DNA of 64,000 nucleotides from Cupriavidus campinensis (GTDB lineage: Bacteria; Pseudomonadota; Gammaproteobacteria; Burkholderiales; Burkholderiaceae): assembly GCF_905397395.1 (NCBI RefSeq), contig NZ_CAJPVH010000029.1, positions 1 to 64,000 on the forward strand, given 5' to 3'. The notes under the pieces are model-generated. The model did no database searches. It had not been told where the DNA came from and saw nothing but the letters and a program-made list of their open reading frames with translations. Below, one piece after another: positions 56,068-64,000 of this stretch. The translations under genes and the position numbers were made by a program. Within the stretch, counting starts at the first letter, position 1; each line of letters opens with the position of its first letter.

Positions 56068-57465
56068 TTACTGCACCACGCCGGCCAGCGTGATCGACAC
56101 GGGCATCGCCTCGGGCCCAGCCGTGCAGCGCGCGGTAACCGTGAACGGCCCGTTGGCGAGCGGCGTGATCGATGCCGAGTTCGGCGCGATGACCACCTGG
56201 TTCAGGATGATATTGCTGCTGGCGGTGGACCACGCCCAGCTGCCGAAGCACGGCGAGATGCCTTCGTCGATGCCGCGATGGAGCAGATGCACCGCGATCG
56301 TGGCCCCGATACCCGGCGGCACCACCAGCGGCTGCGGGCCGTTGTAGACCAGCGCCCAGGTCGGCTGCTCGGTGACGAGCAGGGTGGCGCGCGGCGTGGC
56401 GGCCAGCGTCAGGCTGCTGGCGAACTCGGCGAGCACGCTTTGCAGCGGCGACGCACCATTCGGCCGGCTTGTGCTGACCGTGGTCAGGCGCGTGGCGCCA
56501 TCCGGCAGCACCGCCAGCGACGGCGAGGTCGTGGTGAAGGTCCAGAGCCCGTTGAAGTCCGGCGTGACATCGCTCTCGTCATTGCGCACCACCTTCGACG
56601 CATAGACCTGCGGATAGCCGTTCAGCACGTTCAGCGCATTGATCTGGGCGCCGTTCTGCGACAGCACCAACCGGTAGCTGGCCACGCCGGCCTTGGCCAC
56701 CGACACCAGGAAGGCGCCGGTCAGCACCGAGTTGTCCGGCGCCGTGACCGAGACCGAGACCACCGATTGCGCGACGGTATCGGACGCATTCACTCCGCGC
56801 AGCATGCCCACGTTGACCGCGCCGGTGACCTGCACGGCCGCCGTGCTGCTGCTCCAGTTCCAGCCGCTGCCGGCCGTGGAGCGGTCCGCGCCGTCACTGT
56901 CGATCAGGGACGCGGTGACGGGCAGCACCTGGCCGTCAGTCATCGACAACACCGGGTACGGCAGCGCCAGGCTGTAGGTACGTGTGCCGGGCGCGACCAC
57001 CGTGATGATGGCCGAGACCTGCGGCAACGCCGTGGTGGCGTTGCTGGCGCCGGTAACGGTGGCCAGCAGGCTGATGGTGGCGGTGCCGGTACCCACGCCG
57101 GTCACCACGCCGCTGCCCGGCACCGTACCGTTGCCCACGGCCGCTACCGAACTGTTCGACGAGGTCCAGACGAAGCTGGTGTTGCCGGTGACGTCGTTGC
57201 CGTTGTTGTCTACCACTGACGCGGTCAGCGAAATCGAGCTGCCCACCGAGACCTGGCCGGACGTCTGGCTCATTACCACCGTGTACGACTTGGCAGCCGT
57301 CGCGCCATTCCCACCGCTACCGCCGTTGCCGCCGCTACCGCCATTGCCGGTGGTGCCCGTTGGCGTGGTGCCTCCCCCACTGGACCCGCCGCCGCCGCCG
57401 CAGGCTGCCATCAGCGCCACCGTGGCCGCGCAGGCGAGCCAGGAAATCCATCGACCTGTCGTCAT
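56068..57465 (-). CDS. lipoprotein with bacterial Ig-like repeats
   Basis: A 465-aa exported lipoprotein. Signal peptide with lipobox LMAAC (lipidated Cys22), then a Gly/Ser/Thr/Asn linker (about 23-57) with GGSGGNGG repeats. From about residue 60 it is beta-rich with Ig-like (Big_2-type) features, e.g. VSVGSSISLTASVVDNNGNDVTGNTSFVWTSSNSSVAAV and a related second unit around 165-260. It probably sits on the outer membrane as an adhesin-like or carbohydrate-binding protein; function unknown. Confidence 0.85.
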   Translation of the reverse strand: MTTGRWISWLACAATVALMAACGGGGGSSGGGTTPTGTTGNGGSGGNGGSGGNGATAAKSYTVVMSQTSGQVSVGSSISLTASVVDNNGNDVTGNTSFVWTSSNSSVAAVGNGTVPGSGVVTGVGTGTATISLLATVTGASNATTALPQVSAIITVVAPGTRTYSLALPYPVLSMTDGQVLPVTASLIDSDGADRSTAGSGWNWSSSTAAVQVTGAVNVGMLRGVNASDTVAQSVVSVSVTAPDNSVLTGAFLVSVAKAGVASYRLVLSQNGAQINALNVLNGYPQVYASKVVRNDESDVTPDFNGLWTFTTTSPSLAVLPDGATRLTTVSTSRPNGASPLQSVLAEFASSLTLAATPRATLLVTEQPTWALVYNGPQPLVVPPGIGATIAVHLLHRGIDEGISPCFGSWAWSTASSNIILNQVVIAPNSASITPLANGPFTVTARCTAGPEAMPVSITLAGVVQ

Positions 57466-57602
57466 GGTTTGTCCCCTTCTGTTGTAATGTCCCGTTCCCG
57501 TGCTAGGAGACTAGGCGCGATCCGCCAGCCGATGTACTGGCCAGAGGACTGAGCGGCACCCCACATATCGGGATGAGGTCATCCCCGGTCTACGGCAAGC
57601 GG
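57466..57602. other. upstream region of the lipoprotein gene and leuA leader
   Basis: Divergent control region: the leftward lipoprotein gene must have its promoter here. No gene or repeat is supported. Confidence 0.3.
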
Positions 57603-57632
57603 TTGACGCCAAGTGCGGAATTCGACTACGCT
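57603..57632 (+). promoter_or_regulatory. candidate promoter of the leuA leader
   Basis: TTGACG (57603-57608) and TACGCT (57627-57632) with 18-bp spacing. Start of transcription near 57639 would place the leader ATG about 18 nt from the 5' end and give a leader of about 285 nt before leuA. Confidence 0.45.
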
Positions 57633-57656
57633 GACGGCTTACCCTTTTCGCGCACG

Positions 57657-57818
57657 ATGCACGCTACCGCCCTCCTCCTCCGCCACGCCGCCGATGCTCT
57701 GCGCATCGATGCCGCCGTGCGCGCGTGCGTGGCGCGGGCTGGCCGGCTGTCGCGCCGCGGCCTGGCCGCATCCCCCTCCTCGCTGCTACTAGACCTACCG
57801 ACCGGTTGCCGGGCCTAG
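57657..57818 (+). CDS. putative leuA leader peptide
   Basis: A 53-codon ORF ending 106 bp before leuA. Ten of 53 residues are leucine: an early ALLLR and a late SLLLDLP. The late cluster is coded CTG-CTA-CTA-GAC-CTA (57783-57797); CTA is a rare codon in this GC-rich DNA and is the codon used in the E. coli leuL leader. Ribosome stalling there on low leucyl-tRNA would decide the fold of the following RNA. No clear RBS, so the exact start is uncertain and a shorter peptide is possible. Confidence 0.42.
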   Translation: MHATALLLRHAADALRIDAAVRACVARAGRLSRRGLAASPSSLLLDLPTGCRA

Positions 57819-57869
57819 CGCCCCGTGGCAGTTCGGCAGCCGTCTATCGCCACCGTTTTTCCGTTTTTT
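57804..57869 (+). promoter_or_regulatory. candidate leucine attenuator
   Basis: Two mutually exclusive pairings: TTGCC (57806-57810) with GGCAG (57827-57831) plus GGGC/GCCC inside it, versus GTGGC (57825-57829) with GCCAC (57849-57853) followed by GTTTTTCCGTTTTTT (57855-57869). The second resembles a terminator; the first would prevent it. The CTA codons are just upstream, so stalled translation could select the fold. The terminator stem is short. Confidence 0.42.
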
Positions 57870-57924
57870 CCCCGATTTTTTGATTTTTGCCTGTCGCATC
57901 TTCCCGCGAGGAAGGAGAACACCC

Positions 57925-59619
57925 ATGTTGCGCAATCCCGCCGCCAAGTACCGCCCCGCCACCACCGTCAACCTGCCTGACCGCACCTGGCCGTCGCGCC
58001 AGATCACGCGCGCCCCGCGCTGGATGAGCACCGACCTGCGCGACGGCAACCAGGCCCTGATCGAGCCGATGAACCCCGCACGCAAGCTGCGCTTCTTCGA
58101 GCAACTCGTGAAGGTGGGGCTGAAGGAGATCGAGGTGGCCTTCCCGTCGGCCTCGCAGACCGATTTCGACTTCGTCCGCATGCTGATCGAGGAAGACCGG
58201 ATTCCGGCCGACGTGAACATCGTGGTGCTGACCCAGTCGCGCGAGGACCTGATCCGGCGCACCGTGGAGTCGGTACGCGGCGCGCGCCAGGCCACCATCC
58301 ACCTGTACAACCCGATCGCGCCGGCGTGGCGCAGCATCGTCTTCAATGCCTCGCGCGAGGAGATCCGCGAGGTGGCCGTGAGCGGCACGCGCCTGATCCG
58401 CGAACTGACCGATGCGATGCCGGAGACCGCCTGGACCTACGAGTATTCGCCCGAGACCTTCAGCCTGGCCGAACTCGATTTCTCGCTCGAGGTTTCCGAC
58501 GCGGTCTCGGCCGTGTGGGAGCCGTCCGCCGCCCGCCCGATGGTGCTGAACCTGCCGACCACCGTGGAATGCAGCACGCCCAACGTGTTCGCGGACCAGG
58601 TGGAATGGATGCATCGCCATCTGGCGCGGCGCGAGCACATCGCGCTGTCCGTGCATCCGCACAATGACCGTGGCACCGCCGTGGCCGCCGCCGAGCTGGC
58701 CGTGATGGCCGGCGCGGACCGCGTGGAAGGCTGCCTGTTCGGCAACGGCGAGCGCACCGGCAACGTCGATCTGGTCACGCTGGCGCTGAACCTCTACACC
58801 CAGGGCGTGGCGCCGGAACTCGATTTCTCGGATATTGACGAAGTGCGCCAGTGCGTGGAGCACTGCAACCAGCTGCCCGTGCATCCGCGCCATCCGTATG
58901 TCGGCGATCTCGTCTTCACGGCGTTTTCCGGCTCGCACCAGGACGCCATCCGCAAGGGCTTCGCCCAGCAGAAGCCGGACGCGATCTGGGAAGTGCCCTA
59001 CCTGCCGATCGACCCGGCCGACCTCGGCCGCAGCTATGACGCCGTGATCCGCGTGAACAGCCAGTCCGGCAAGGGCGGCATGGCCTACCTCCTCGAGCAG
59101 GCGCACGGCATCTTTATGCCGCGCCGGCTGCAGATCGAATTCAGCCGCGCCGTACAGGCGATGACCGATGAAACCGGCCTGGAAGCGAGCGCCGACGACC
59201 TCTACGCGCTGTTCCGGCGCGAGTACCTCGACGTGGACGCGCCGCTGCACTATGTCTCGCATCGCATGGTCTCGACGAGCGAGGCCAGCAACGCCAGCGT
59301 GGAGATCGAGGTGGAACTGGTACGCGATGGCCAGCCGGTGCGGGCGCGCGGCGCGGGCAACGGCCCGATCGATGCCGTGGTCGACGCCTTCGTACGCGGC
59401 CTGGGCCTGCCGGTGCGAGTGATGGACTACCACGAGCACGCCCTGACCGCCGGCGCCGATGCGCGCGCGGCCTGCTATGTGGAAGTGCGCGTCGGCGACT
59501 CGCCCACGGGCTTCGGCGCGGGTGTGGATGCGAACATCGTCACGGCGTCCCTGCGCGCGGTAGTGTGCGGCGTGAACCGGCACATCGGGCGCGCCAGCCA
59601 GGAAGCGCAGGCCGCCTGA
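57925..59619 (+). CDS. leuA: 2-isopropylmalate synthase
   Basis: A 564-aa enzyme, the first step of leucine synthesis (acetyl-CoA plus 2-ketoisovalerate). It is of the longer type 2 form: [20 protein letters not shown] (metal-binding Asp in LRDGNQ), [49 protein letters not shown] (HxH metal ligands), [15 protein letters not shown] and the regulatory C-terminal domain (from about 440) for leucine feedback. ATG preceded by GGAAGGAGAA. A leucine-rich leader ORF and T-rich hairpin precede it, suggesting attenuation. Confidence 0.96.
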   Translation: MLRNPAAKYRPATTVNLPDRTWPSRQITRAPRWMSTDLRDGNQALIEPMNPARKLRFFEQLVKVGLKEIEVAFPSASQTDFDFVRMLIEEDRIPADVNIVVLTQSREDLIRRTVESVRGARQATIHLYNPIAPAWRSIVFNASREEIREVAVSGTRLIRELTDAMPETAWTYEYSPETFSLAELDFSLEVSDAVSAVWEPSAARPMVLNLPTTVECSTPNVFADQVEWMHRHLARREHIALSVHPHNDRGTAVAAAELAVMAGADRVEGCLFGNGERTGNVDLVTLALNLYTQGVAPELDFSDIDEVRQCVEHCNQLPVHPRHPYVGDLVFTAFSGSHQDAIRKGFAQQKPDAIWEVPYLPIDPADLGRSYDAVIRVNSQSGKGGMAYLLEQAHGIFMPRRLQIEFSRAVQAMTDETGLEASADDLYALFRREYLDVDAPLHYVSHRMVSTSEASNASVEIEVELVRDGQPVRARGAGNGPIDAVVDAFVRGLGLPVRVMDYHEHALTAGADARAACYVEVRVGDSPTGFGAGVDANIVTASLRAVVCGVNRHIGRASQEAQAA

Positions 59620-59662
59620 GGCGGAGCGAGGCCAACTGCGCTCCGCCGCCGTGGAGAAAACC

Positions 59663-59690
59663 GGTGTGCCCCGCCCCCACGGGGCACACC
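59663..59690. terminator. hairpin downstream of leuA
   Basis: GGTGTGCCCCG (59663-59673) and CGGGGCACACC (59680-59690) form an 11-bp stem. No T tract on the plus strand; the minus strand has TTTT. Likely the leuA transcript end or a stabilising hairpin. Confidence 0.45.
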
Positions 59691-59942
59691 CGGAAAGACG
59701 TCCTTGCGGACGCCCACGACATGCGCGATGCATTCACCACGTGCGCACAGCGTACGGGCCGCGCCACGCGGGCGCCACGAATAAATCCGCATGTAAATAG
59801 AACGGGAGCGGGCAGACGCCCGGGATCATCGGCTGTCGCGCGGCCGCCACGCGGGGCCGCGCAACTTGCGCTGGGTCAAGATGGGGATGGGAGGCAAAGG
59901 CCACACTGGCCGCACAGTTTTTCCTCGCCTGTGCATACCAAC
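59691..59942. promoter_or_regulatory. ompW upstream region with FNR-like site
   Basis: No gene in this part of the 323-bp space. TTGCG-CTGG-GTCAA (59866-59879) keeps the outer TTG-N8-CAA of the FNR/Anr consensus TTGAT-N4-ATCAA, located 64 bp before the ompW ATG. ompW genes are FNR-controlled in enteric bacteria; control here is inference. Confidence 0.3.
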
Positions 59943-60587
59943 ATGACCAACTTCTCCCTCACTCGCAAGACACTCTGCACCACCCTGGCCGCGCTGGCGG
60001 CCTCCGCCGCGTTCGCGGCCCCAGCCATGGCTGCCGAGGAAGCCCAGGGCAACTGGATGGTCCGCATGCGCGGCACCTTCCTCGACATGTCCAACAAGTC
60101 TGATCCAGTGGGCGGCGTGGGCGCGTCGGACCGCATCCACGTCAACAACAAGTGGATTCCGGAAGTCGACATCACGTACTTCATCGTGCCGCACATCGCC
60201 GCCGAACTGGTGCTGACGATTCCGCAGAAGCAGGACGTCTCGCTCGATGGCCAGAAGATCGGCACGTTCAAGCACCTGCCGCCCAGCCTGCTGCTCCAGT
60301 ACCACTTCATCCCGAACGGCACGTTCCGGCCGTACATCGGCGCGGGCGTGAACGCCACGCGCATCTACGGCGCGGACATCGCCGGCAACACGCTGAACCT
60401 GGACCGCTGGAGCGTGGGCCCGGCCCTGCAGATCGGCATGGACTACAAGCTCACCAAGAACTGGTTCCTGAACGTGGACGCCAAGAAGGTGTGGATCTCC
60501 AGCAACGTGTATGCCGGCGGCGTGAAGGTTTCCACGGTCAAGCTCGATCCGTGGCTGTTCAGCGCCGGCGTGGGTTACCGGTTCTGA
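59943..60587 (+). CDS. ompW: OmpW family outer membrane protein
   Basis: A 214-aa eight-stranded outer-membrane barrel. Signal peptide ends at AMAAE (about residue 31). Family signatures: WMVRMRGTFLDMSNKSD, KWIPEVDITYFIVPHIAAELVLTIPQKQDVSL, LLLQYHFIPNGTFRPYIGAGVNAT and the C-terminal SAGVGYRF, ending in Phe as needed for barrel insertion. OmpW channels carry small hydrophobic compounds and are often stress- or oxygen-regulated. Confidence 0.95.
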   Translation: MTNFSLTRKTLCTTLAALAASAAFAAPAMAAEEAQGNWMVRMRGTFLDMSNKSDPVGGVGASDRIHVNNKWIPEVDITYFIVPHIAAELVLTIPQKQDVSLDGQKIGTFKHLPPSLLLQYHFIPNGTFRPYIGAGVNATRIYGADIAGNTLNLDRWSVGPALQIGMDYKLTKNWFLNVDAKKVWISSNVYAGGVKVSTVKLDPWLFSAGVGYRF

Positions 60588-60627
60588 TGTTGGACGCCCC
60601 GCTCCGCCCGGAGCGGGGTGGCAAGCC

Positions 60628-62106
60628 TCAGCGGAAGGCCGGCTCGTCGAAGCTGCGCAACTTCCGCGAGTGGAGCTCTTCCACGCCGTTCTCCCGCAGG
60701 ATACGGATCGCCTCGAGGCCGATCGTCATATGCTGGCTCACGCGCTGCCGATAGAACGTATTGGCCATGCCGCGCAGCTTCAACTCCCCATGCAAGGGCT
60801 TGTCGGACACGCATAGCAGCGTGCCGTAGGGCACGCGCAGCCGGAAGCCATTGGCGGCGACCGTCGCGCTTTCCATGTCGATGGCGATCGCGCGGGACTG
60901 GTTGAAGCGCGCGTAGAGCGACTTCGACTTCAACTCCCAGTTGCGGTCATCGGTCGACACCACCGTCCCGGTCCGCATGCGCGTCTTCATCTCGTTGCCG
61001 GACAGGCCAGTGATGCGGGCGACGGCTTCCTGCAGCGCCACCTGGATCTCGGCGATCGGCGGCACGGGCACCCATGGCGGCAGGTCGTGGTCGAGCACGT
61101 GGTCATCACGCACATAGGCGTGGGCCAGCACGTAGTCGCCAAGCTGCTGCGAGCGGCGCAGGCCGCCGCAGTGGCCCACCATCAGCCAGCAATGCGGACG
61201 CAGCACGGCGAGGTGATCGGTCATCGTCTTCGCGTTCGACGGCCCGACGCCGATATTGACCAGCGTGACGCCGAGCTTGTCCTCGCGCACGAGGTGGTAG
61301 GCCGGCATCTGCGGCAGCGCGCGCGGGCGGGTGGCGTCGTCGGGTTCGCTGTCGCCAAGGTTCTGGGTCACGTCGCCCGGTTCGATGAAGCGCACGTAGC
61401 CGTCGCCGCCATCGCCGGACATCAGCGAGCGGCCCAGCGCCACGAACTCATCGACATAACGCTGATAGTTCGTGAACAGGACAAAGCGCTGGAAGTGCTG
61501 CGGCGCCGTGCCGGTGTAGTGGTAGAGCCGCTGCAGGGCCAGGTCCACGCGCTCCGCGGAGAACAGCGAGAGCGGCCAGGCCTCGCCCGGCGTGGGCTCG
61601 TAGGTGCCGTTGGCGATGGAGTCGTCGATGCGGCTCAGCTCGGGCAGCACGAAGGAGGCTTCCAGCTCGCGCGCCTGGGTGTAGCTGATGTCGGTGGTCG
61701 AGGCTTCGATCACGAACGGCAACGGGATTGGACGGCGCGACAGGCCAACCACCACCGGCACGCGGTGATAGCGCATCAGGCGCTCGATCTGGTCGCGGTA
61801 GTAGTCGCACAGCAGGTCCGGCCGCGTGACCGTGGTGCCGTAGACGCCGGGGTAGGCTACCGTACCCCACGAAGGGCGGCTGTCGGTCACCATGGTTTCG
61901 AGGTTGACCGAGATGCCGAGGTACGGGTAGCACGCGTGGGCCGCCGATGGGAGGGGCTTGCCCTGCGCGAAGGCGTCGAAACGCGCGCGCACGGCGGCGA
62001 CCGAGCCGTCGTAGATCTCGCGAATGCGCGCCAGCGCGCTGTCCGCGTCAGAGAACTCGGCCAACTGATCGGCCGGATGGGCGGAAGAGAAGATCGAGGC
62101 GTTCAT
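60628..62106 (-). CDS. amn: AMP nucleosidase
   Basis: A 492-aa enzyme splitting AMP to adenine and ribose 5-phosphate. The N-terminal regulatory part (about 1-190) has HACYPYLGISVNLETMVTDSRPSWGTVAYPGVYGTTVTRPDL; the C-terminal nucleoside-phosphorylase-like domain has VNIGVGPSNAKTMTDHLAVLRPHCWLMVGHCGGLRRSQQLGDYVLAHAYVRDDHVLD and AIDMESATVAANGFRLRVPYGTLLCVSDKPLHGELK. Length is normal. Start taken at the ATG of MNASIFSS; two ATGs 3 and 4 codons upstream are possible. Confidence 0.95.
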   Translation of the reverse strand: MNASIFSSAHPADQLAEFSDADSALARIREIYDGSVAAVRARFDAFAQGKPLPSAAHACYPYLGISVNLETMVTDSRPSWGTVAYPGVYGTTVTRPDLLCDYYRDQIERLMRYHRVPVVVGLSRRPIPLPFVIEASTTDISYTQARELEASFVLPELSRIDDSIANGTYEPTPGEAWPLSLFSAERVDLALQRLYHYTGTAPQHFQRFVLFTNYQRYVDEFVALGRSLMSGDGGDGYVRFIEPGDVTQNLGDSEPDDATRPRALPQMPAYHLVREDKLGVTLVNIGVGPSNAKTMTDHLAVLRPHCWLMVGHCGGLRRSQQLGDYVLAHAYVRDDHVLDHDLPPWVPVPPIAEIQVALQEAVARITGLSGNEMKTRMRTGTVVSTDDRNWELKSKSLYARFNQSRAIAIDMESATVAANGFRLRVPYGTLLCVSDKPLHGELKLRGMANTFYRQRVSQHMTIGLEAIRILRENGVEELHSRKLRSFDEPAFR

Positions 62107-62341
62107 GGCAACCATCATACCGCGCGGCATCGCGCCGTGGCGGCATTCGATCGCGTTGCGTGGGAATACGAACGCTTGTGCGCATTGCACCGTGCATTGT
62201 TTGACGCATCCACATCCGCTTCGCTACACTCTGTCGCCATTCGCGCCGCACATCGCAGCTTCGTGGCGCAAACGCCGCTGCGCTCCCCACTTTGGTTGGG
62301 GGTACGGCACGCGACATGGTATCTGGCAGGAGGAGCCGTCG

Positions 62342-62731
62342 ATGGAAATCCGTAACCCGTTGCCCGCAGAGATCGAGGCGGCCAGGCGTCTGTTGGCCGC
62401 CAACGGTTGGGAGCAACAGGTCGGCAATGCGGAACGCTTCGCGCAACTGATCGCCAATTCCCAACGCGTGGCCGTGGCCGTGGAGAAAGGCGAGGTGATC
62501 GGCTTCGCCCGGGCGCTGTGCGACGACATCGCCAACGGCTACATCTCGATGGTGGCCGTGGCGCCGCAGCACCGCCGGCGCGGCATCGGCCGGGCGCTGG
62601 TGCGCCAGGTCATGGGCAATGATCCCGACATCGTCTGGGTGTTGCGCGCGGCACGCTCCTCGGAAGCCGCCTTCTTCGGCCAACTCGGCTTTGCCCCGTC
62701 GATGGTCGCCATGGAGTGGCGGCGGCGCTGA
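62342..62731 (+). CDS. GNAT family N-acetyltransferase
   Basis: A 129-aa acetyltransferase. Acetyl-CoA binding motif MVAVAPQHRRRGIGRALVRQVM (about 62-83, Q/RxxGxG/A form) and C-terminal FFGQLGFAPSMVAMEWRR. RBS AGGAGG before ATG 62342. Acceptor substrate unknown. Divergent from amn, 235 bp apart; that space includes no supported gene. Confidence 0.92.
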   Translation: MEIRNPLPAEIEAARRLLAANGWEQQVGNAERFAQLIANSQRVAVAVEKGEVIGFARALCDDIANGYISMVAVAPQHRRRGIGRALVRQVMGNDPDIVWVLRAARSSEAAFFGQLGFAPSMVAMEWRRR

Positions 62732-62765
62732 TTTTCCTCACGCCCTGGCCGTTACTCCACCACTG

Positions 62766-63494
62766 TCACTCCGCCATCGCGCGCCGGAAAGCGTCCGCCG
62801 ATCCCATCTGGCGGAACAGCTTGCCACCCGGCGCGAAGCGGTCTGCCGTCGACAGGCCGCCCACCACCACCGGTTCGAACCCTGCCTCGCGCACCAGTTG
62901 CGCGGCCACGGCCAGTGCGGCTGCGTCGTCGCCGGCCATCGGCACCGCCATCAGCGCGCCCTGGCGATGGCTCTCGCGGGCGAATTCCCCTGCACCGGTG
63001 AAGTTGAACACGCGCACGATCCGCGCGCCGGCCAGGTACTTGGCCGTGGTCGCGCCGATGCCGTTGGCTTTCACCTCCTCCACGATCGCACCGTCACGCG
63101 GCGAGACCGCATTGGTGGCATCGAGCACGATCTTGCCCTGCCACTTATTCTGCTGGCCCACCTCGGGCACGGCGCCGTAGGGCACGGCCAGTAGCAGCAC
63201 ATCGGCGAAGGCCACCGCCTGCGCCACCGTGCCGGCCTGCGCCAGCGGGCCGAGCGAATCGGTCAGGCTCTTCAGGGACTCCGGGTGGCGCGAGGAGAAC
63301 ATCACGGGGTGCCCGGCCTTGACGAACAGGCCGCCCACGGTGCCGCCGATGCGCCCCGAGCCAATCACGCCGATCTTCGATTTGGCCGCCTGCTGCTGCG
63401 CCATCGCCGGTAGCGCGCCTGCCACGGCCACCAGCCCCATCACCCCCAGCACCCTGCGCCGGCCCCGGTGCATGCCTGTCGATTCGTAGCCCAT
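62766..63494 (-). CDS. exported NADPH-F420-reductase-like dinucleotide-binding protein
   Basis: A 242-aa protein. The N terminus MHRGRRRVLGVMGLVAVAGALPAMAQQQ (from residue 8) is a signal peptide with a twin-arginine-like R-R-R motif; the mature part begins a Rossmann fold KIGVIGSGRIGGTVGGLFVKAGHPVMFSSRHPES (GxGxxG). It belongs to the NADP-oxidoreductase, coenzyme F420-dependent group. A twin-arginine signal fits export of a folded, cofactor-loaded protein to the periplasm. ATG 63494 has GGAG upstream; ATG 63473 is possible. Substrate unknown. Confidence 0.88.
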   Translation of the reverse strand: MGYESTGMHRGRRRVLGVMGLVAVAGALPAMAQQQAAKSKIGVIGSGRIGGTVGGLFVKAGHPVMFSSRHPESLKSLTDSLGPLAQAGTVAQAVAFADVLLLAVPYGAVPEVGQQNKWQGKIVLDATNAVSPRDGAIVEEVKANGIGATTAKYLAGARIVRVFNFTGAGEFARESHRQGALMAVPMAGDDAAALAVAAQLVREAGFEPVVVGGLSTADRFAPGGKLFRQMGSADAFRRAMAE

Positions 63495-63645
63495 CGCATC
63501 GCTCCAGCGGTTCCGATCTAGCCACTCTAGGCGAAATCCACGCCACCGGCGCTGTCATGGGAGTGTCACAGCCGCTGCCTAGACTGGCGCGCGACTACGT
63601 GCCGCCCTCGGCACTTATCGACAACAACAACGAACAGGGGAAATC

Positions 63646-64000
63646 ATGGGAAAGAGGACCAGGCAGGCAGCCTTTGCCGTGCTGATCTCGGCCACGCTGG
63701 CGCTGGGCGCCTGCGGCGGCGACGATGACAACGGCAGCGCCGCGAATGGCGGCAATGGTGGCAACGGCGGAAATGGCGGCACCACGCAGCCGGCGTCGGT
63801 GCAGCCGCTGTCGGGCGGATCGCTGTATGTCGGCGCGGTCAGCTTTGGTGACACGGTGTCCGTCGAACTCGACAAACCCGCCGCCGGCCAGCTCACCCTG
63901 CGCTTCCTCGATTCCCGCTTCGGCCTGGCCGGGGCGCTGGTGGGCCAGTACGTGCTGGAAGACGGCACCTACCGCGTGACCGGCCTCGCCGCCAGCGGCA
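63646..64000 (+). CDS. lipoprotein, partial at window end
   Basis: An open frame starting at ATG 63646 (AGGGG upstream) and running to the end of the window. Signal peptide with lipobox LGAC (lipidated Cys23), followed by acidic GGDDDNGS and an Asn/Gly linker NGGNGGNGGNGG, then a beta-rich domain (LSGGSLYVGAVSFGDTVSVELDKPAAGQLTLRFLDSRFG). The linker type is like that of the lipoprotein at 56068-57465. Function unknown; the C terminus lies outside the window. Confidence 0.8.
   Translation, partial: MGKRTRQAAFAVLISATLALGACGGDDDNGSAANGGNGGNGGNGGTTQPASVQPLSGGSLYVGAVSFGDTVSVELDKPAAGQLTLRFLDSRFGLAGALVGQYVLEDGTYRVTGLAASG

Overview
The window is GC-rich, densely packed chromosomal DNA. Gene content points to a Burkholderiaceae betaproteobacterium, most likely Cupriavidus or a close Ralstonia relative: Bug-type (tripartite tricarboxylate) solute receptors, CaiB-type CoA transferase next to acyl-CoA dehydrogenases, many LysR regulators, eutBC without a microcompartment operon, an amn AMP nucleosidase, a long-form argG and a stand-alone second EF-G. 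The species assignment is inference from gene content; no rRNA, tRNA, integrase, insertion sequence or CRISPR array was seen, so this reads as core or stable accessory chromosome rather than an island.

Layout. 0-4.4 kb: an OsmC-family redox protein, then a compact Fur-box promoter plus terminator that looks like a small-RNA gene, an unrecognised 273-aa protein, a NarL/BvgA-type response regulator overlapping an Hpt protein (no kinase nearby), and a DedA-rhodanese fusion. 4.4-15.4 kb: a large membrane patatin, a luciferase-like monooxygenase, a methyl-accepting chemotaxis protein, a lipoate-ligase-like protein, DUF3047 and polysaccharide-deacetylase exported proteins, EF-G paralogue and a GlsB-type membrane protein. 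15.4-26.3 kb: a 1042-aa class A penicillin-binding protein, aldo/keto reductase, LysR/SGNH-hydrolase divergent pair, argG, VOC protein, slyX, DUF1439, Sir2 deacylase. 26.5-38.9 kb: a PlpD-like type Vd patatin autotransporter, IclR regulator, YcgR-like PilZ protein, LysR/LysE pair, ThpR, an alkylation-repair operon (Ada-AlkA fusion plus Ogt), an M16 peptidase and a small unknown gene under a consensus LexA box. 39-52.9 kb: fatty-acid or organic-acid catabolism (acyl-CoA dehydrogenase, MHS permease, CoA transferase, Bug receptor, AidB-like dehydrogenase), eutBC, an AI-2E-family permease and several LysR regulators. 53-64 kb: feoA-feoB plus a Cys-rich small membrane protein, a Big-like lipoprotein, leuA behind a probable leucine attenuator, ompW, amn, a GNAT acetyltransferase, an exported dinucleotide-binding protein and the start of another Gly/Asn-linker lipoprotein.

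The regulatory DNA is the most interesting part. The strongest signals are: (i) a sigma70 promoter with an almost perfect Fur 7-1-7 box and a terminator about 70 nt downstream (650-753); (ii) a CTGT-N8-ACAG LexA box exactly on the -10 of an unknown 123-aa gene (38503-38562); (iii) a leader peptide with clustered rare CTA leucine codons and alternative hairpins upstream of leuA; (iv) a minus-strand promoter and terminator about 65 nt apart upstream of feoA with no minus-strand gene to explain them; (v) a dispersed repeat, CGCAG(A/C)AACGGGTACGC, in two convergent intergenic spaces. I did not find a clearly novel multigene defence or biosynthetic system.
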